DNA of 15,599 nucleotides from Micavibrio sp. UBA6139 (GCA_002423285.1 DIVF01000050.1:1-15599), one strand, 5' to 3'. Positions 1 to 7,705 are shown, counted from the stretch's first letter. Program-made: numbers and translations. The notes: a model not told the origin generated them from the sequence alone.

Positions 1-385
1 TATCCCCTATGCTGTATCCTTGCTTTCGTAGAATTTCGATGCCCTTCATCAGATCCATAGCGGAATGCTGGCGGCGCGCCATATTTTCCACGATGCTCAT
101 CACCATCATGTCTTCCTCGCTGGCGTCGATGACGATGGCTGGAATTTCTTTTTGTTCGCAGGCGATGAAGATTTCCAGCCGTCCCTGACCACAGACAAGA
201 TCATAATCCTTGCCGGGGACATTGGATTTACAGGATGTCACCGTAATGGGGCGTTTAAGGCCGACTTGCACGACATTGTCTGCGACAGCCTTATACTGTT
301 TCTTGCTCCGCACCCGCGGGTTTGGAACGTGGATCTTATCCACGGGTATCATGGCGATCTTGCCTTTGCGATTTCCAGCTTTCAT
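1..385 (-). CDS. ParB/RepB-like N-terminal domain protein, partial (C-terminus outside the window)
   Basis: The first 128 residues are visible and the gene runs off the left edge. ParB-type proteins bind DNA and, in plasmid partition systems, use a CTP-binding N-terminal domain. The visible part reads as that domain. It has a start segment with IPVDKIHVPNPRVR (residues 13-26), a GLKRPI strand (42-47), a GQGRLE segment at 66-71 in the place of the ParB GERR box, and VENMARRQHSAMD at 99-111 in the place of the ENLQR/L-rich box. The ATG overlaps the recombinase stop as ATGA, so the two genes are almost certainly co-translated. The pairing suggests a role tied to the recombinase or to maintenance of the element rather than a housekeeping chromosome-partition ParB; this is inference. 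It may continue into a RepB C-terminal domain or be followed by a second RepB-like gene, which cannot be seen here. Confidence 0.85.
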   Translation of the reverse strand, partial: MKAGNRKGKIAMIPVDKIHVPNPRVRSKKQYKAVADNVVQVGLKRPITVTSCKSNVPGKDYDLVCGQGRLEIFIACEQKEIPAIVIDASEEDMMVMSIVENMARRQHSAMDLMKGIEILRKQGYSIGD

Positions 386-1950
386 GCGGCCTCCGGTATT
401 TTTTCGCGGCGGGTTAAAGAGAAAAAGTCTTCCAGGTCGTCAAAACGATACGAATCAAGAGCTATGCCGTTATTTTCAGCCAATCTGATTTTAGGGTCTT
501 CAATATCAAGCGCAGGCAGGATGTAATAATCCAGAGCTTCCTTGTTGTCCGCGTCCATGCGGACTGCGATGGTGATGTCCGGCATCAGACTGCTATCAAG
601 ATGGATTTTCCAGCGATTGCTCCCGGCCTGCGTCTGCTGGCAACGGCAGATAACGATGGAGATTTTCAATTCGCCATTGATGAATAGAAAGTCCGATCCG
701 ACTTCACGCCAGACGTCGCCGCCTAGTTCCTTGATCCGGGTTATCGTATCTTCGACTATTTCAGGATAAAGCTGGCGCAGGTGTTTGTTGGTTTCGATAT
801 AGCTGTAGTCACGATCAGGCGTGAATCCGATCAATTGGTAGGCGCGGATCAGGCTGCCAAAACGGTGCGCGTAGGCGCTGCTGGAGGGCATGTCCTCGGT
901 TTCATCGATCACAAGACCGGACAGCCACCCTTGTTTGTCATGGAGCGTTTTGAGGCGTGTCAGCATTTCCTCGTCGGTGAATTTCCGGCAGCGTTCCCGG
1001 ATAATCCCCTGCGCTTCATAATAATAGCGAGGTTCGACAATTGCCTTGAAAACCCCGTCGGAACGGATCCACATTTCCGGCGGGTTTACGACATGGCGTT
1101 GCTTAAGTTTGAACGATGTACGGTTGAAGACGTTGTTGCCGATATATTTCTCATTCGTCAGAACTTCATGGACTGTTCCGCGTGTCCAGGGTCGGCCTAG
1201 ATCTGTCAAAATTCCACGATTATTTAGATTTGCGGCAATCTCTTTTTCCTGCATGTAGTCATCCACGAAGGCGCTATACATCCAGCGCACGTTCTTAATT
1301 TCTTCGTCCGGCCCCGGAATGAGAATGACCCTGTCTGTTTGCAGGGATTTATGTTCGCCGCGTTTAAGCTCACTTTTGGTTTCGCCATGTTCATCGATCA
1401 GTTGCCGCCGCAGACCGTATCCGGCAGGACCACCCTGACGGTAGCCTTTCTCGATAAGGCGGCACTGTCCGGCAAAAACCTTCACTGACAGCTCACGGCT
1501 GTACTCACCAGCCATGCTCCGTTTGATATTCTTCATCAAGTTGGATTGCAGGCTGCCGTCATTGGTAAATTGTTCGGCTACATACTGGACGTCGTATCCA
1601 GACTTGCGGCAGATAAATTCATAGTAAGCGCTCTCATCGACATCCTGATATCGGCCCCAGCGGGTGACGTCTAGAATGAGAATAATGCTGAATTCGGTCG
1701 TGGCCGCCTGGACGTCGGCGATAAGGTTTTGCAGGGCGGAGCGTCCGTTAAAGCTAAGGCCGCTTCTGCCGCCGTCCGTATAGGTTTTGACGAGGTCGAT
1801 CTGGTGGCGGCCTGCGTATTCCTGCATGGCCGCTTCCTGGTTTTCCGTGGAGTATTTCTGATGATCCGTGGACATACGGACATAGATGGCTCCCTTGCGT
1901 CTTTCTTTTCTATAATCTATTTCCTCAGCCTGCACTTTTATAATTCCCAA
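382..1950 (-). CDS. Large serine recombinase (resolvase/invertase N-terminal domain plus Recombinase domain)
   Basis: A 522-residue site-specific recombinase of the large serine type, which would integrate, excise or invert DNA through a Ser-DNA covalent intermediate. The catalytic motif YVRMSTDHQ gives Arg25 and Ser27. LDVTRWGR (93-100) supplies Asp94, Arg97 and Arg100, matching the family DRxxR segment. GEYSRELS (148-155) and GGPAGYGL (173-180) mark the long helix and the start of the Recombinase domain, which runs to about residue 290. The C-terminal 200 residues show no clear Cys4 zinc ribbon, so this is not a phiC31-like layout. The longest frame opens at TTG, with a weak GGCGGA about 6 nt upstream. 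GTG at 1935 or ATG at 1875 are alternatives, but ATG 1875 would remove Arg25, so the TTG or GTG is preferred. The gene ends in an ATGA overlap with the ParB-like gene. It is divergent from the HTH gene at 2051, whose product is a candidate regulator. Confidence 0.92.
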   Translation of the reverse strand: MGIIKVQAEEIDYRKERRKGAIYVRMSTDHQKYSTENQEAAMQEYAGRHQIDLVKTYTDGGRSGLSFNGRSALQNLIADVQAATTEFSIILILDVTRWGRYQDVDESAYYEFICRKSGYDVQYVAEQFTNDGSLQSNLMKNIKRSMAGEYSRELSVKVFAGQCRLIEKGYRQGGPAGYGLRRQLIDEHGETKSELKRGEHKSLQTDRVILIPGPDEEIKNVRWMYSAFVDDYMQEKEIAANLNNRGILTDLGRPWTRGTVHEVLTNEKYIGNNVFNRTSFKLKQRHVVNPPEMWIRSDGVFKAIVEPRYYYEAQGIIRERCRKFTDEEMLTRLKTLHDKQGWLSGLVIDETEDMPSSSAYAHRFGSLIRAYQLIGFTPDRDYSYIETNKHLRQLYPEIVEDTITRIKELGGDVWREVGSDFLFINGELKISIVICRCQQTQAGSNRWKIHLDSSLMPDITIAVRMDADNKEALDYYILPALDIEDPKIRLAENNGIALDSYRFDDLEDFFSLTRREKIPEAA

Positions 1951-1973
1951 CTATTTTCCGCCGACAGCATAAA

Positions 1974-2007
1974 GCGATCTTCCCTGCACCAAATGCCAGG
2001 AGATCGC
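1974..2007. repeat. 7-bp inverted repeat in the divergent recombinase/HTH intergenic region
   Basis: GCGATCT at 1974-1980 and AGATCGC at 2001-2007 are perfect inverted copies separated by 20 bp, giving a centre spacing of about two helical turns. The pair lies in the 100-bp region between two divergent genes. This is where an operator for the DNA-binding protein encoded at 2051, or a recombinase site, would be expected. The function is inferred from position only. Confidence 0.45.
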
Positions 2008-2018
2008 CTGCAAAATTG

Positions 2019-2043
2019 CTCCTTTCTAATGTAAACAAAGGAG
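2019..2043 (+). promoter_or_regulatory. Hairpin that would sequester the ribosome binding site of the HTH gene
   Basis: CTCCTTT (2019-2025) is a perfect inverted copy of AAAGGAG (2037-2043), with an 11-nt loop between. AAAGGAG is also the strong Shine-Dalgarno sequence of the gene starting at 2051 (7 nt spacing). If this stretch is in the mRNA, the ribosome binding site would be paired within the stem. This suggests translational control or a binding site. The structure is visible in the sequence; its use in regulation is inferred. Confidence 0.5.
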
Positions 2044-2050
2044 TACATGC

Positions 2051-2626
2051 ATGTCTTACAAAAAAACGGACAGAGTTTTGCCAATTCTGTCCCAACGAAA
2101 AACAGCCCAGATTATCGGTGAAATCTTGCGGGAAATTTATGACGGGAATGGCCCGTCCGTGAAAGCGATTGCTGCCGTCACACCGGCTGATCTGAGAACG
2201 ATCAAAAGCTGGTACCAGGGGCAGAACGTACCGAATTTAAGCCACTTTCTAGAACTGTGCGCGAACGCGCCGGAGTTTCTTTCCGCCATTTTAAAAGCTA
2301 TCGGATACGACGATCTTGCCGGATATCTGGAGCAGGCCCAGCGGCAGAAAAAAGGAAACGAAAACACAGAGAAAATCGAAATCATCAGTATCATTTTTGA
2401 TACTAATGATTCCGCCAAAACTCTTGACCTGGTCCGGCAATTGAGTATCAGGCAGGTATGGTTTTACGGCGAATTGAAGATGGGAAACCGTCCCGGCATG
2501 GAGGATGTCATCCGTTTCTGGGGCGTAGGAGAGGCCACGGCCAAAAGGGATTTATCCGATCTGGCACGGCTGGGATTGATCCGGTTCGTTGGAACAAGGC
2601 GGAGCGGGTATTACCAAATCCATTAA
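2051..2626 (+). CDS. Two-domain DNA-binding protein (N-terminal HTH, C-terminal winged helix), putative element regulator
   Basis: A 191-residue protein with no precise family name I can give. Residues about 35-90 look like a helix-turn-helix of the kind found in element-borne proteins. VKAIAAVTPADLRTIKSWYQG (37-57) resembles the 'TGASERTVRNWRDG' type of recognition helix, followed by the NVPNLSHFLEL segment. Residues about 127-190 form a likely winged helix: GVGEATAKRDLSDLARLGLI (158-177) as DeoR-like recognition helix and turn, then FVGTRRSGYY (179-188) as the wing. Between them lies a charged, probably flexible linker (95-110). The start is well supported by AAAGGAG 7 nt upstream. It is transcribed divergently from the recombinase across 100 bp containing inverted repeats. 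The simplest reading is a regulator of the recombinase/ParB operon or of the element; that role is inference. Confidence 0.8.
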   Translation: MSYKKTDRVLPILSQRKTAQIIGEILREIYDGNGPSVKAIAAVTPADLRTIKSWYQGQNVPNLSHFLELCANAPEFLSAILKAIGYDDLAGYLEQAQRQKKGNENTEKIEIISIIFDTNDSAKTLDLVRQLSIRQVWFYGELKMGNRPGMEDVIRFWGVGEATAKRDLSDLARLGLIRFVGTRRSGYYQIH

Positions 2627-2661
2627 ATGGGTGGAATTGGGTGTATTTATGGGTGTCGCTG

Positions 2662-2694
2662 TCCCCTTAATAAGCAGACGCCTTATTAAGGGGA
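2662..2694. repeat. Perfect 13-bp inverted repeat with 7-nt loop, plus a third partial copy
   Basis: TCCCCTTAATAAG (2662-2674) is followed after CAGACGC by its exact reverse complement CTTATTAAGGGGA (2682-2694). A third, near-identical copy, CCTTAATAAAG, lies in direct orientation to the left arm at about 2707-2717. No T-tract follows the stem on either strand, so it does not look like an intrinsic terminator. Protein binding sites, iterons or a recombination site are more likely. Confidence 0.6.
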
Positions 2695-2784
2695 AACGGC
2701 TTAAACCTTAATAAAGCTTGCTGCGGGCTATATTTTCTAGTGTTTTTAGTAGGTTAGCGGATTTTGATTGAAAAAATCCCAAAA

Positions 2785-2822
2785 ATGTCGTATTTTTGTA
2801 AGTATGATATGTCGTATTTTTG
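2785..2822 (+). repeat. Pair of 14-bp direct repeats upstream of the DUF6088-like gene (possible operator)
   Basis: ATGTCGTATTTTTG occurs at 2785-2798 and again exactly at 2809-2822, 24 bp apart start to start. The second copy ends 22 bp before the ATG at 2845. A TATGAT -10-like hexamer lies between the copies (2803-2808), without a convincing -35. Paired direct repeats just ahead of an AbiEi/DUF6088-type gene suggest an autoregulatory operator; this is inference. Confidence 0.55.
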
Positions 2823-2844
2823 AAAATCTAGTAAGCTGAAAAAC

Positions 2845-3261
2845 ATGGATAAAAAAAGGAAACTTAAAGATAAGATTATGATACGAATTTCTCTCAAGAA
2901 ATGCGCTGTTTTTCTGCGAGAAGATTTTGAGGATCTGGGCGGCTATGACCAGGTTGGGCGGATTTTACGGCAGCTGGCCCGTGAGGGAAAAATTATCAAG
3001 ATCGGATATGGGCTGTATGCCAAAGCTAAAATATCGCCGCTGACCGGCAAGCTCGTTCCCGTGCTTGCTTTGCCAACCTTGGCAAGAGAGGCCATCGAAC
3101 GGCTTGGTTTGCAAACCTCTCCCTCTCGCCTGGAACAGGAATATAACGCTGGGCGCACCACACAGGTGCCGACGGGCCGCCTGATTGTATATGGCCGCAT
3201 TCCTGATATGGCCTTTGGCGCAGGATATTTGGAAAACCAACGTGATCGAAGATTAAAATAA
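2845..3261 (+). CDS. DUF6088 / AbiEi-antitoxin-like winged-helix protein, orphan
   Basis: A 138-residue protein resembling the DUF6088 group, which shares the winged-helix N-terminal domain of AbiEi-type (type IV) antitoxins; such proteins are sometimes mislabelled S-adenosylhomocysteine hydrolase. The evidence is FLREDFEDLGGYDQVGRILR at 23-42 (helix and recognition helix), GKIIKIGYGLYAKAK at 48-62 (wing), LTGKLVPV at 66-73, and the characteristic YNAGRTTQVPTGR at 100-112. The last 25 residues are hard to match to the usual basic tail and may be divergent. No AbiEii-type nucleotidyltransferase toxin is present: the next gene downstream is the convergent RND pump. It is therefore an orphan antitoxin-like regulator in this window. 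The ribosome binding site is weak. ATG 2845 is chosen because the basic lead-in (residues 2-12) is typical; ATG 2878 is possible. Confidence 0.75.
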   Translation: MDKKRKLKDKIMIRISLKKCAVFLREDFEDLGGYDQVGRILRQLAREGKIIKIGYGLYAKAKISPLTGKLVPVLALPTLAREAIERLGLQTSPSRLEQEYNAGRTTQVPTGRLIVYGRIPDMAFGAGYLENQRDRRLK

Positions 3262-3348
3262 GAAAGGCCGCTTTTAGGGTTCTAGCAAAAAAATATCACA
3301 CTGATACGCGCGGTAACTATAAAGCAAAATCTGTGCTTTTAAAAAGGT

Positions 3349-6300
3349 TTAAACGGTCGATGATCCTGTAGACGTGAGCTTTTTGAAGAGTCCACGCGCC
3401 CATGTTTCAAAGCTGTGGACATACGAGAATGTGACAGGCACAACCAGAAGGCTGAGGGCCGTCGAAGTAATAAGGCCGCCGATCACCGCAATAGCCATGG
3501 GCTGGCGAAAGCTTGCATCGCCGCCAAAACCCAGCGCAATCGGGATCATTCCAGCAATCATCGCGATAGTCGTCATGACAATAGGCCTTGCTCGCTTGTG
3601 GCAGGCGTCAATCATCGCATCGTGGAGATTCATCTGCTGATCACGCATCATCATAATTGCATACTCCACAAGGAGGATTGAGTTTTTGGTAACAATCCCC
3701 ATCAGCATGACAATACCAATCAAAGCTGGTAAACCTAGCTGACCTCCAGAAACCAAGAGTGCAATGACCGCTCCGCCTATAGATAAAGGAAGGGCAGAAA
3801 GAATTGTCACTGGCTGGAAAAAGTCTTTGAACAGGAGAACAAGAACACAAAATACACATAGAACCCCTGTTAAAATTGCTTTTCCGAAGCCAGAAAATAA
3901 CTCCTCCATAATTTCACCATCACCGCCCTCAATCAGCTTGACACTCGAAGGCATACTGGCAATAGCAGGTAAAGCCTTTGCATCTTCCAAGGCCGTGCCT
4001 AATGAGGCACCGCCGAGATCAGCATTTACACTCACATAGCGATGGCGGTCATAGCGATCAATCTGCGAGGGGCTGGTGCTGGTGGAGAGCGTCGCAATCG
4101 TTGACAGCGATGTTGATCCGCTTCTGGTCGGTACACGAAGGTTCTTAAGCGTTTCAATGTCCTGACGGGCAGCATCAGCCAGCCGCACGCGAATGTAAAC
4201 CTGTCTATTATCGAGATTCATCTTAGAGAGTTGCGGGTCGAAGTCTCCTGCCGTAGCAACGCGCACGGTGTCGCCAATGGTCTGGCTGGTCACACCCATT
4301 TCCGCCGCGCGGGCGCGATCCGGGCGGACAACAATCTCGGGTCGATCCAAGCTGGCCGTCGTGTTAATGTTGCTGAGATATTGAACAGCCCGCAACTGCT
4401 GGGCAAGGTTTTGCGCCGTAGCTTTTAAAGCATCCGCATTGTCACTCGACAATAGAATCGTCATTTTTTCCCCTGGACCACCTGAACTCAGGGTAAATCT
4501 GGCACCTGGCACGTCTATCAGATACGCACGTATTTCCTGTTCTATCGCGTTTTGGCTGCGCCTTTGGCCACGCGGTGCGAAAGCAATTGTTAATGCCCCT
4601 TTTCGAACCTCTCCTGCTTGAGTTGCACCGGCTCCCGCAGCCTGTGCGGTTCCAATGGCGGTAAAGACATGCGCAACACCTTCAATATCTTTTAGGGCAA
4701 GGCGTGCGGTTTCTGCTGTTGCGACGGTTTGCTCGAGCGAACTTCCAGGTGGAAGCTCTAAACTAACCGTCGTATAGCCTCGATCGGAGGCAGGGATAAA
4801 TCCGGTTTCAAGCGTCGTCATTAAAAAGATAGACATACCAAAGAATGTGATGGCGGCGAGAATGGTCGTTTTATGGTGCGCGAGACACCAGTTTACGGCG
4901 GCAAGGTATCTTTGCATGATCGGCCCATCCGGCTTCTCACTTTCATGACTGCCACTTAAAAAATAAACCGCCATGACCGGCGTTATCAGGCGAGCCACGA
5001 GAAGAGAAACCAGTACGGAGATAACAATTGTCCAGCCAAACTCGCGAAAAACAAGGCCGGAAACACCGCTCATCAAAGAGGTTGGCATAAACACCACGAC
5101 AAGCGTCAGGGTCGTCGCCATAACCGCTGTTGCAATTTCGGTTACAGCCTCTTCTGCAGCTTGCCTTACTGGCTTTCCCATCTGCTTATGCCGGACAATA
5201 TTCTCGACCTCGACAATAGCGTCATCAACAAGAATACCCACCACCACGGCTAAAGCGAGAAGCGTAAGTGTATTTAATGAAAATCCTAGCCAATGCATGG
5301 CGGCAAATGTCGGAATAATCGACAGAGGCAAGGCGACGGCAGAAATTACAGTCGCACGCCAATCTTTCAGGAAGAACCATACAACGATGACCGCAAGAAT
5401 TGCTCCCTCATAAAGCATATGCATGGAGCCTTCATATTGCTGCAATGTGTAATCAACGGAACTGTTGACCTGTGTAATAGTCAGATCCGGATGAGCCTCT
5501 TTCAGAGTTTCGATTGTGGCGCGGACGTTCTTGGTTATATCCGTCTCATCATATCCTTTGGCACGATAAAAACGGAAACCAATCGTTGATTTTCCGTCAA
5601 GCAATGCCTGCTGGCGGCGTTCCGAAACGCTATCGCTAATCGTTGCGACCTGATCGAGATGAATAGTTCGCCCGTCGAGCAAGGCAATAGGCATTGAAGT
5701 AAGATCTGCGGCCTGGGAAACGGTCGCAACGGTCCTGATAGACTGCTCGCCATTGCCGATCTGCGCGCGCCCACCAGAGGATTCCATCTGAACTTGTTTT
5801 AAAGCGCGCGAAATCTCTGTTGCGCTGACCCCAAGCGCCGCCATTTTTGCCGGATCGACCGTGATCCTGACCTCACGACTTAAGCCGCCGATACGCTCAA
5901 ATTTTCCAACCCCTTTTACGGAAAGCAGCGTTTTTCCAAGCGTATCATCAACGAACCATGAGAGAGCTTCTTCATCCATCTTGCTGGACGATACGGCATA
6001 GGTAACCAATGGATCTGCGCCAATGGTAACGGAACTGACTGTCGGCTGCAGCAAATCTGTCGGCAGGTCTGACCGGACGCTATCAACAGCATCCTTAGTT
6101 TCGATCAAGGCATCTGAAAGAGGCTTCTCGAGAACAAACTCGGCAGTGATAGAAACCATGCCGTCGGTAATCGAAGTGTTAATATGTTTCAGCCCGGACA
6201 ATGTAGCGAGTGAATCCTCGACCTTGCGGGCGACTTCCGTTTCAAGTTGCGACGGTGCCGCACCAGGCAAACTTAGAGTAATTTTTACTGTCGGCAAATC

Positions 6301-6420
6301 CATATCTGGGAAATTCTGGATCGGCAAGGCATTGAATCCGGCAATGCCCGCGAATGTCAGCATCATGAACAGCAGAATAGACGGAATAGGATTTCGGATT
6401 GACCAAGTTGCAAAATTCAT
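3349..6420 (-). CDS. RND multidrug efflux pump, HAE1 (AcrB/MexB-type) inner-membrane permease
   Basis: A 1023-residue proton-driven pump of the hydrophobe/amphiphile RND class, which trimerises in the inner membrane and exports substrates through an adaptor and an outer-membrane channel. The N-terminus carries TM1 (about 10-30) and then the porter motif FPDMDLPTVKI (37-47). TM4 holds VVVGILVDDAIVEVENI (392-408), with Asp399/Asp400 equivalent to AcrB Asp407/408. MGIVTKNSILLVEYA places Lys912 at the AcrB Lys940 position, and RPIVMTTIAMIAGMIP gives Thr950 for Thr978. The proton relay therefore looks intact. Length is typical for HAE1 proteins. The start overlaps the adaptor stop as ATGA. It is the last gene of the operon, so it should be expressed together with the MarR/Emr genes. 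Substrates cannot be read from the sequence. Confidence 0.96.
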   Translation of the reverse strand: MNFATWSIRNPIPSILLFMMLTFAGIAGFNALPIQNFPDMDLPTVKITLSLPGAAPSQLETEVARKVEDSLATLSGLKHINTSITDGMVSITAEFVLEKPLSDALIETKDAVDSVRSDLPTDLLQPTVSSVTIGADPLVTYAVSSSKMDEEALSWFVDDTLGKTLLSVKGVGKFERIGGLSREVRITVDPAKMAALGVSATEISRALKQVQMESSGGRAQIGNGEQSIRTVATVSQAADLTSMPIALLDGRTIHLDQVATISDSVSERRQQALLDGKSTIGFRFYRAKGYDETDITKNVRATIETLKEAHPDLTITQVNSSVDYTLQQYEGSMHMLYEGAILAVIVVWFFLKDWRATVISAVALPLSIIPTFAAMHWLGFSLNTLTLLALAVVVGILVDDAIVEVENIVRHKQMGKPVRQAAEEAVTEIATAVMATTLTLVVVFMPTSLMSGVSGLVFREFGWTIVISVLVSLLVARLITPVMAVYFLSGSHESEKPDGPIMQRYLAAVNWCLAHHKTTILAAITFFGMSIFLMTTLETGFIPASDRGYTTVSLELPPGSSLEQTVATAETARLALKDIEGVAHVFTAIGTAQAAGAGATQAGEVRKGALTIAFAPRGQRRSQNAIEQEIRAYLIDVPGARFTLSSGGPGEKMTILLSSDNADALKATAQNLAQQLRAVQYLSNINTTASLDRPEIVVRPDRARAAEMGVTSQTIGDTVRVATAGDFDPQLSKMNLDNRQVYIRVRLADAARQDIETLKNLRVPTRSGSTSLSTIATLSTSTSPSQIDRYDRHRYVSVNADLGGASLGTALEDAKALPAIASMPSSVKLIEGGDGEIMEELFSGFGKAILTGVLCVFCVLVLLFKDFFQPVTILSALPLSIGGAVIALLVSGGQLGLPALIGIVMLMGIVTKNSILLVEYAIMMMRDQQMNLHDAMIDACHKRARPIVMTTIAMIAGMIPIALGFGGDASFRQPMAIAVIGGLITSTALSLLVVPVTFSYVHSFETWARGLFKKLTSTGSSTV

Positions 6421-7541
6421 TTTGCAACTCCTGCATCATCAGCGATACGCACAACATCGCCATCATTCAGGAAGCCAGCGCCCTGGGTTACAACGCGCTC
6501 ACCTTCCGTTAAACCCGCCTTGATTTCGACGTCACCATCCTGATGACGCCCTGTTGTCACAAGTTTCTGGAGAGCCTTGCCTGTTGTGCCACTGGATACT
6601 GTGAAAACATAGCTGCGTCCGTCACGTATAATAACGCTGACCGCCGGAATATTCAGAGCCTTATCAACCTGCATGGCAATAATGCCGCTGGCATACATGC
6701 CCGGTTGTGCGTGACTGCCGGGTTCTATATCGGCGTAGACAAGTCCCAGCCTGGATTGCGGATCAAGTGAAGGCGCAAGCTGGCGGATGCTAGCCTTTGC
6801 AGAACTTTGATCTGGCAGGGTCAATTCTACAAGCTGGCCTATTTTGACCTGCGCCAATTGCTCTGCACTAAGCTCGCCGCGCCATTCGAGTCGATTTTTA
6901 ATGATCATGCGAAAAAGCTCGTTTCCTGCGGCACCGATAGCTCCCACGGTTGCCGTACGCTGACTGATAGTCCCATCATCCGGTGCAACAACGGTGGCAT
7001 ATCCAAACTGTAGATTTTTAGAATCAAGCCGCGCCTTCGCGATTGCAGCCTGATTAGTATAGTTTTCGATCTGCTGATCACTCAGAGCGCCACTGTCTTT
7101 GAGGCTTGCAGCTCTTTTTCTGTCAGATTCGGCCTGCTTCCACATCGCCAATAATTCAGCCTGCTCTGCTTTTAAAGTGTCAGCGTTGTAGCGCGCCAAA
7201 ACCTGGCCTTTTTTTACCTCGTCCCCTACATTCACCAAAACTTCGACAATACGCTGGCCCGAAATTTCAGAACCGACAATGCCCTCCTGCCATGCGGTTA
7301 TAGAACCAGAGGCCTGCAGGGTTAGTGGCCATTCGTCTGTTTTTGCGGTTGCGGTCTTTACGGTCAAAGCGGTAGCCGGTTGCTGCGCCATAGTTTGCTT
7401 CTTTCCGCCCCCATTTTCCGCCTGATCGCCGCGCCAAAAAAACATAGCGAATCCGATCATGACGAGTGCAATCGCAAAAAATACCAGTGTCCGCTTTTTC
7501 TTGTGTCGATTGGATGAGCTATTAGGGTGAATCTGGTCCAT
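6417..7541 (-). CDS. RND periplasmic adaptor (membrane fusion protein, HlyD/AcrA family)
   Basis: A 374-residue adaptor bridging the RND pump and the outer-membrane channel. A basic N-terminus (RHKKKR, 12-17) precedes a single membrane anchor at about 18-36 and no lipobox is present, so it is anchored by a transmembrane segment rather than by lipid. Lipoyl half-motifs are visible around GQRIVEVLVNVGDEVKKGQVL and VVAPDDGTISQRTATVGA. Between them is a short alpha-hairpin rich in A, K, E and Q. A beta-barrel and a membrane-proximal domain follow, with PGMYASGIIAM and GLTEGERVVTQG. The stop overlaps the RND ATG. No clear Shine-Dalgarno precedes the ATG (upstream reads AAAGCAAAGCAATCAAA), and the stop of the 47-aa ORF lies 20 bp before. 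Translation may therefore depend on coupling to that ORF. Confidence 0.94.
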   Translation of the reverse strand: MDQIHPNSSSNRHKKKRTLVFFAIALVMIGFAMFFWRGDQAENGGGKKQTMAQQPATALTVKTATAKTDEWPLTLQASGSITAWQEGIVGSEISGQRIVEVLVNVGDEVKKGQVLARYNADTLKAEQAELLAMWKQAESDRKRAASLKDSGALSDQQIENYTNQAAIAKARLDSKNLQFGYATVVAPDDGTISQRTATVGAIGAAGNELFRMIIKNRLEWRGELSAEQLAQVKIGQLVELTLPDQSSAKASIRQLAPSLDPQSRLGLVYADIEPGSHAQPGMYASGIIAMQVDKALNIPAVSVIIRDGRSYVFTVSSGTTGKALQKLVTTGRHQDGDVEIKAGLTEGERVVTQGAGFLNDGDVVRIADDAGVAK

Positions 7542-7561
7542 TTTGATTGCTTTGCTTTAAG

Positions 7562-7705
7562 TTAATTGAATTTTCTGTTGCCTTTACAAGGGGCAGATGC
7601 ACGATCATGTGCGGCAATTATGGCGTCATCCTGGGCTTTTGCGTAATCGATCTTCAGCATACGTCCTACATTAGCACGAATTAATTTCTCCCGGGTCTCG
7701 CTCAT
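7562..7705 (-). CDS. Small 47-residue ORF between the channel and adaptor genes
   Basis: An unrecognised short ORF of 48 codons. Its ATG overlaps the channel stop as ATGA (7702-7705) and its TAA lies 20 bp before the adaptor ATG, so it fills the only sizeable gap between these two genes. The product begins MSETREKLIRANVGRMLKI and ends CKGNRKFN. It is charged, with a probable helix over residues 5-35, one Cys (residue 40) and no membrane segment or signal peptide. Continuity of the frame and the four-base overlap favour real translation, either as a small protein or as a leader that carries ribosomes to the adaptor gene. I cannot assign a family. Confidence 0.6.
   Translation of the reverse strand: MSETREKLIRANVGRMLKIDYAKAQDDAIIAAHDRASAPCKGNRKFN

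Noticed and set aside
65..526. A 153-codon plus-strand frame with a His-rich stretch (HHHH)
   Set aside because: It spans the antisense of the ParB-like gene and the end of the recombinase. The His run is the complement of a Met/Val-rich stretch of the ParB domain, not a metal-binding protein.
2845..3261. Reading this gene as S-adenosylhomocysteine hydrolase, a label often attached to relatives
   Set aside because: The protein is 138 residues with a winged-helix pattern, and it has no NAD-binding Rossmann motif or the length of that enzyme.
3321..3339. AAAGCA-7-TGCTTT stem between the convergent DUF6088-like and RND genes, as a bidirectional terminator
   Set aside because: Only 6 bp with two G-C pairs and no convincing T-run on either strand. 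The position is right for a terminator but the structure is too weak to list.
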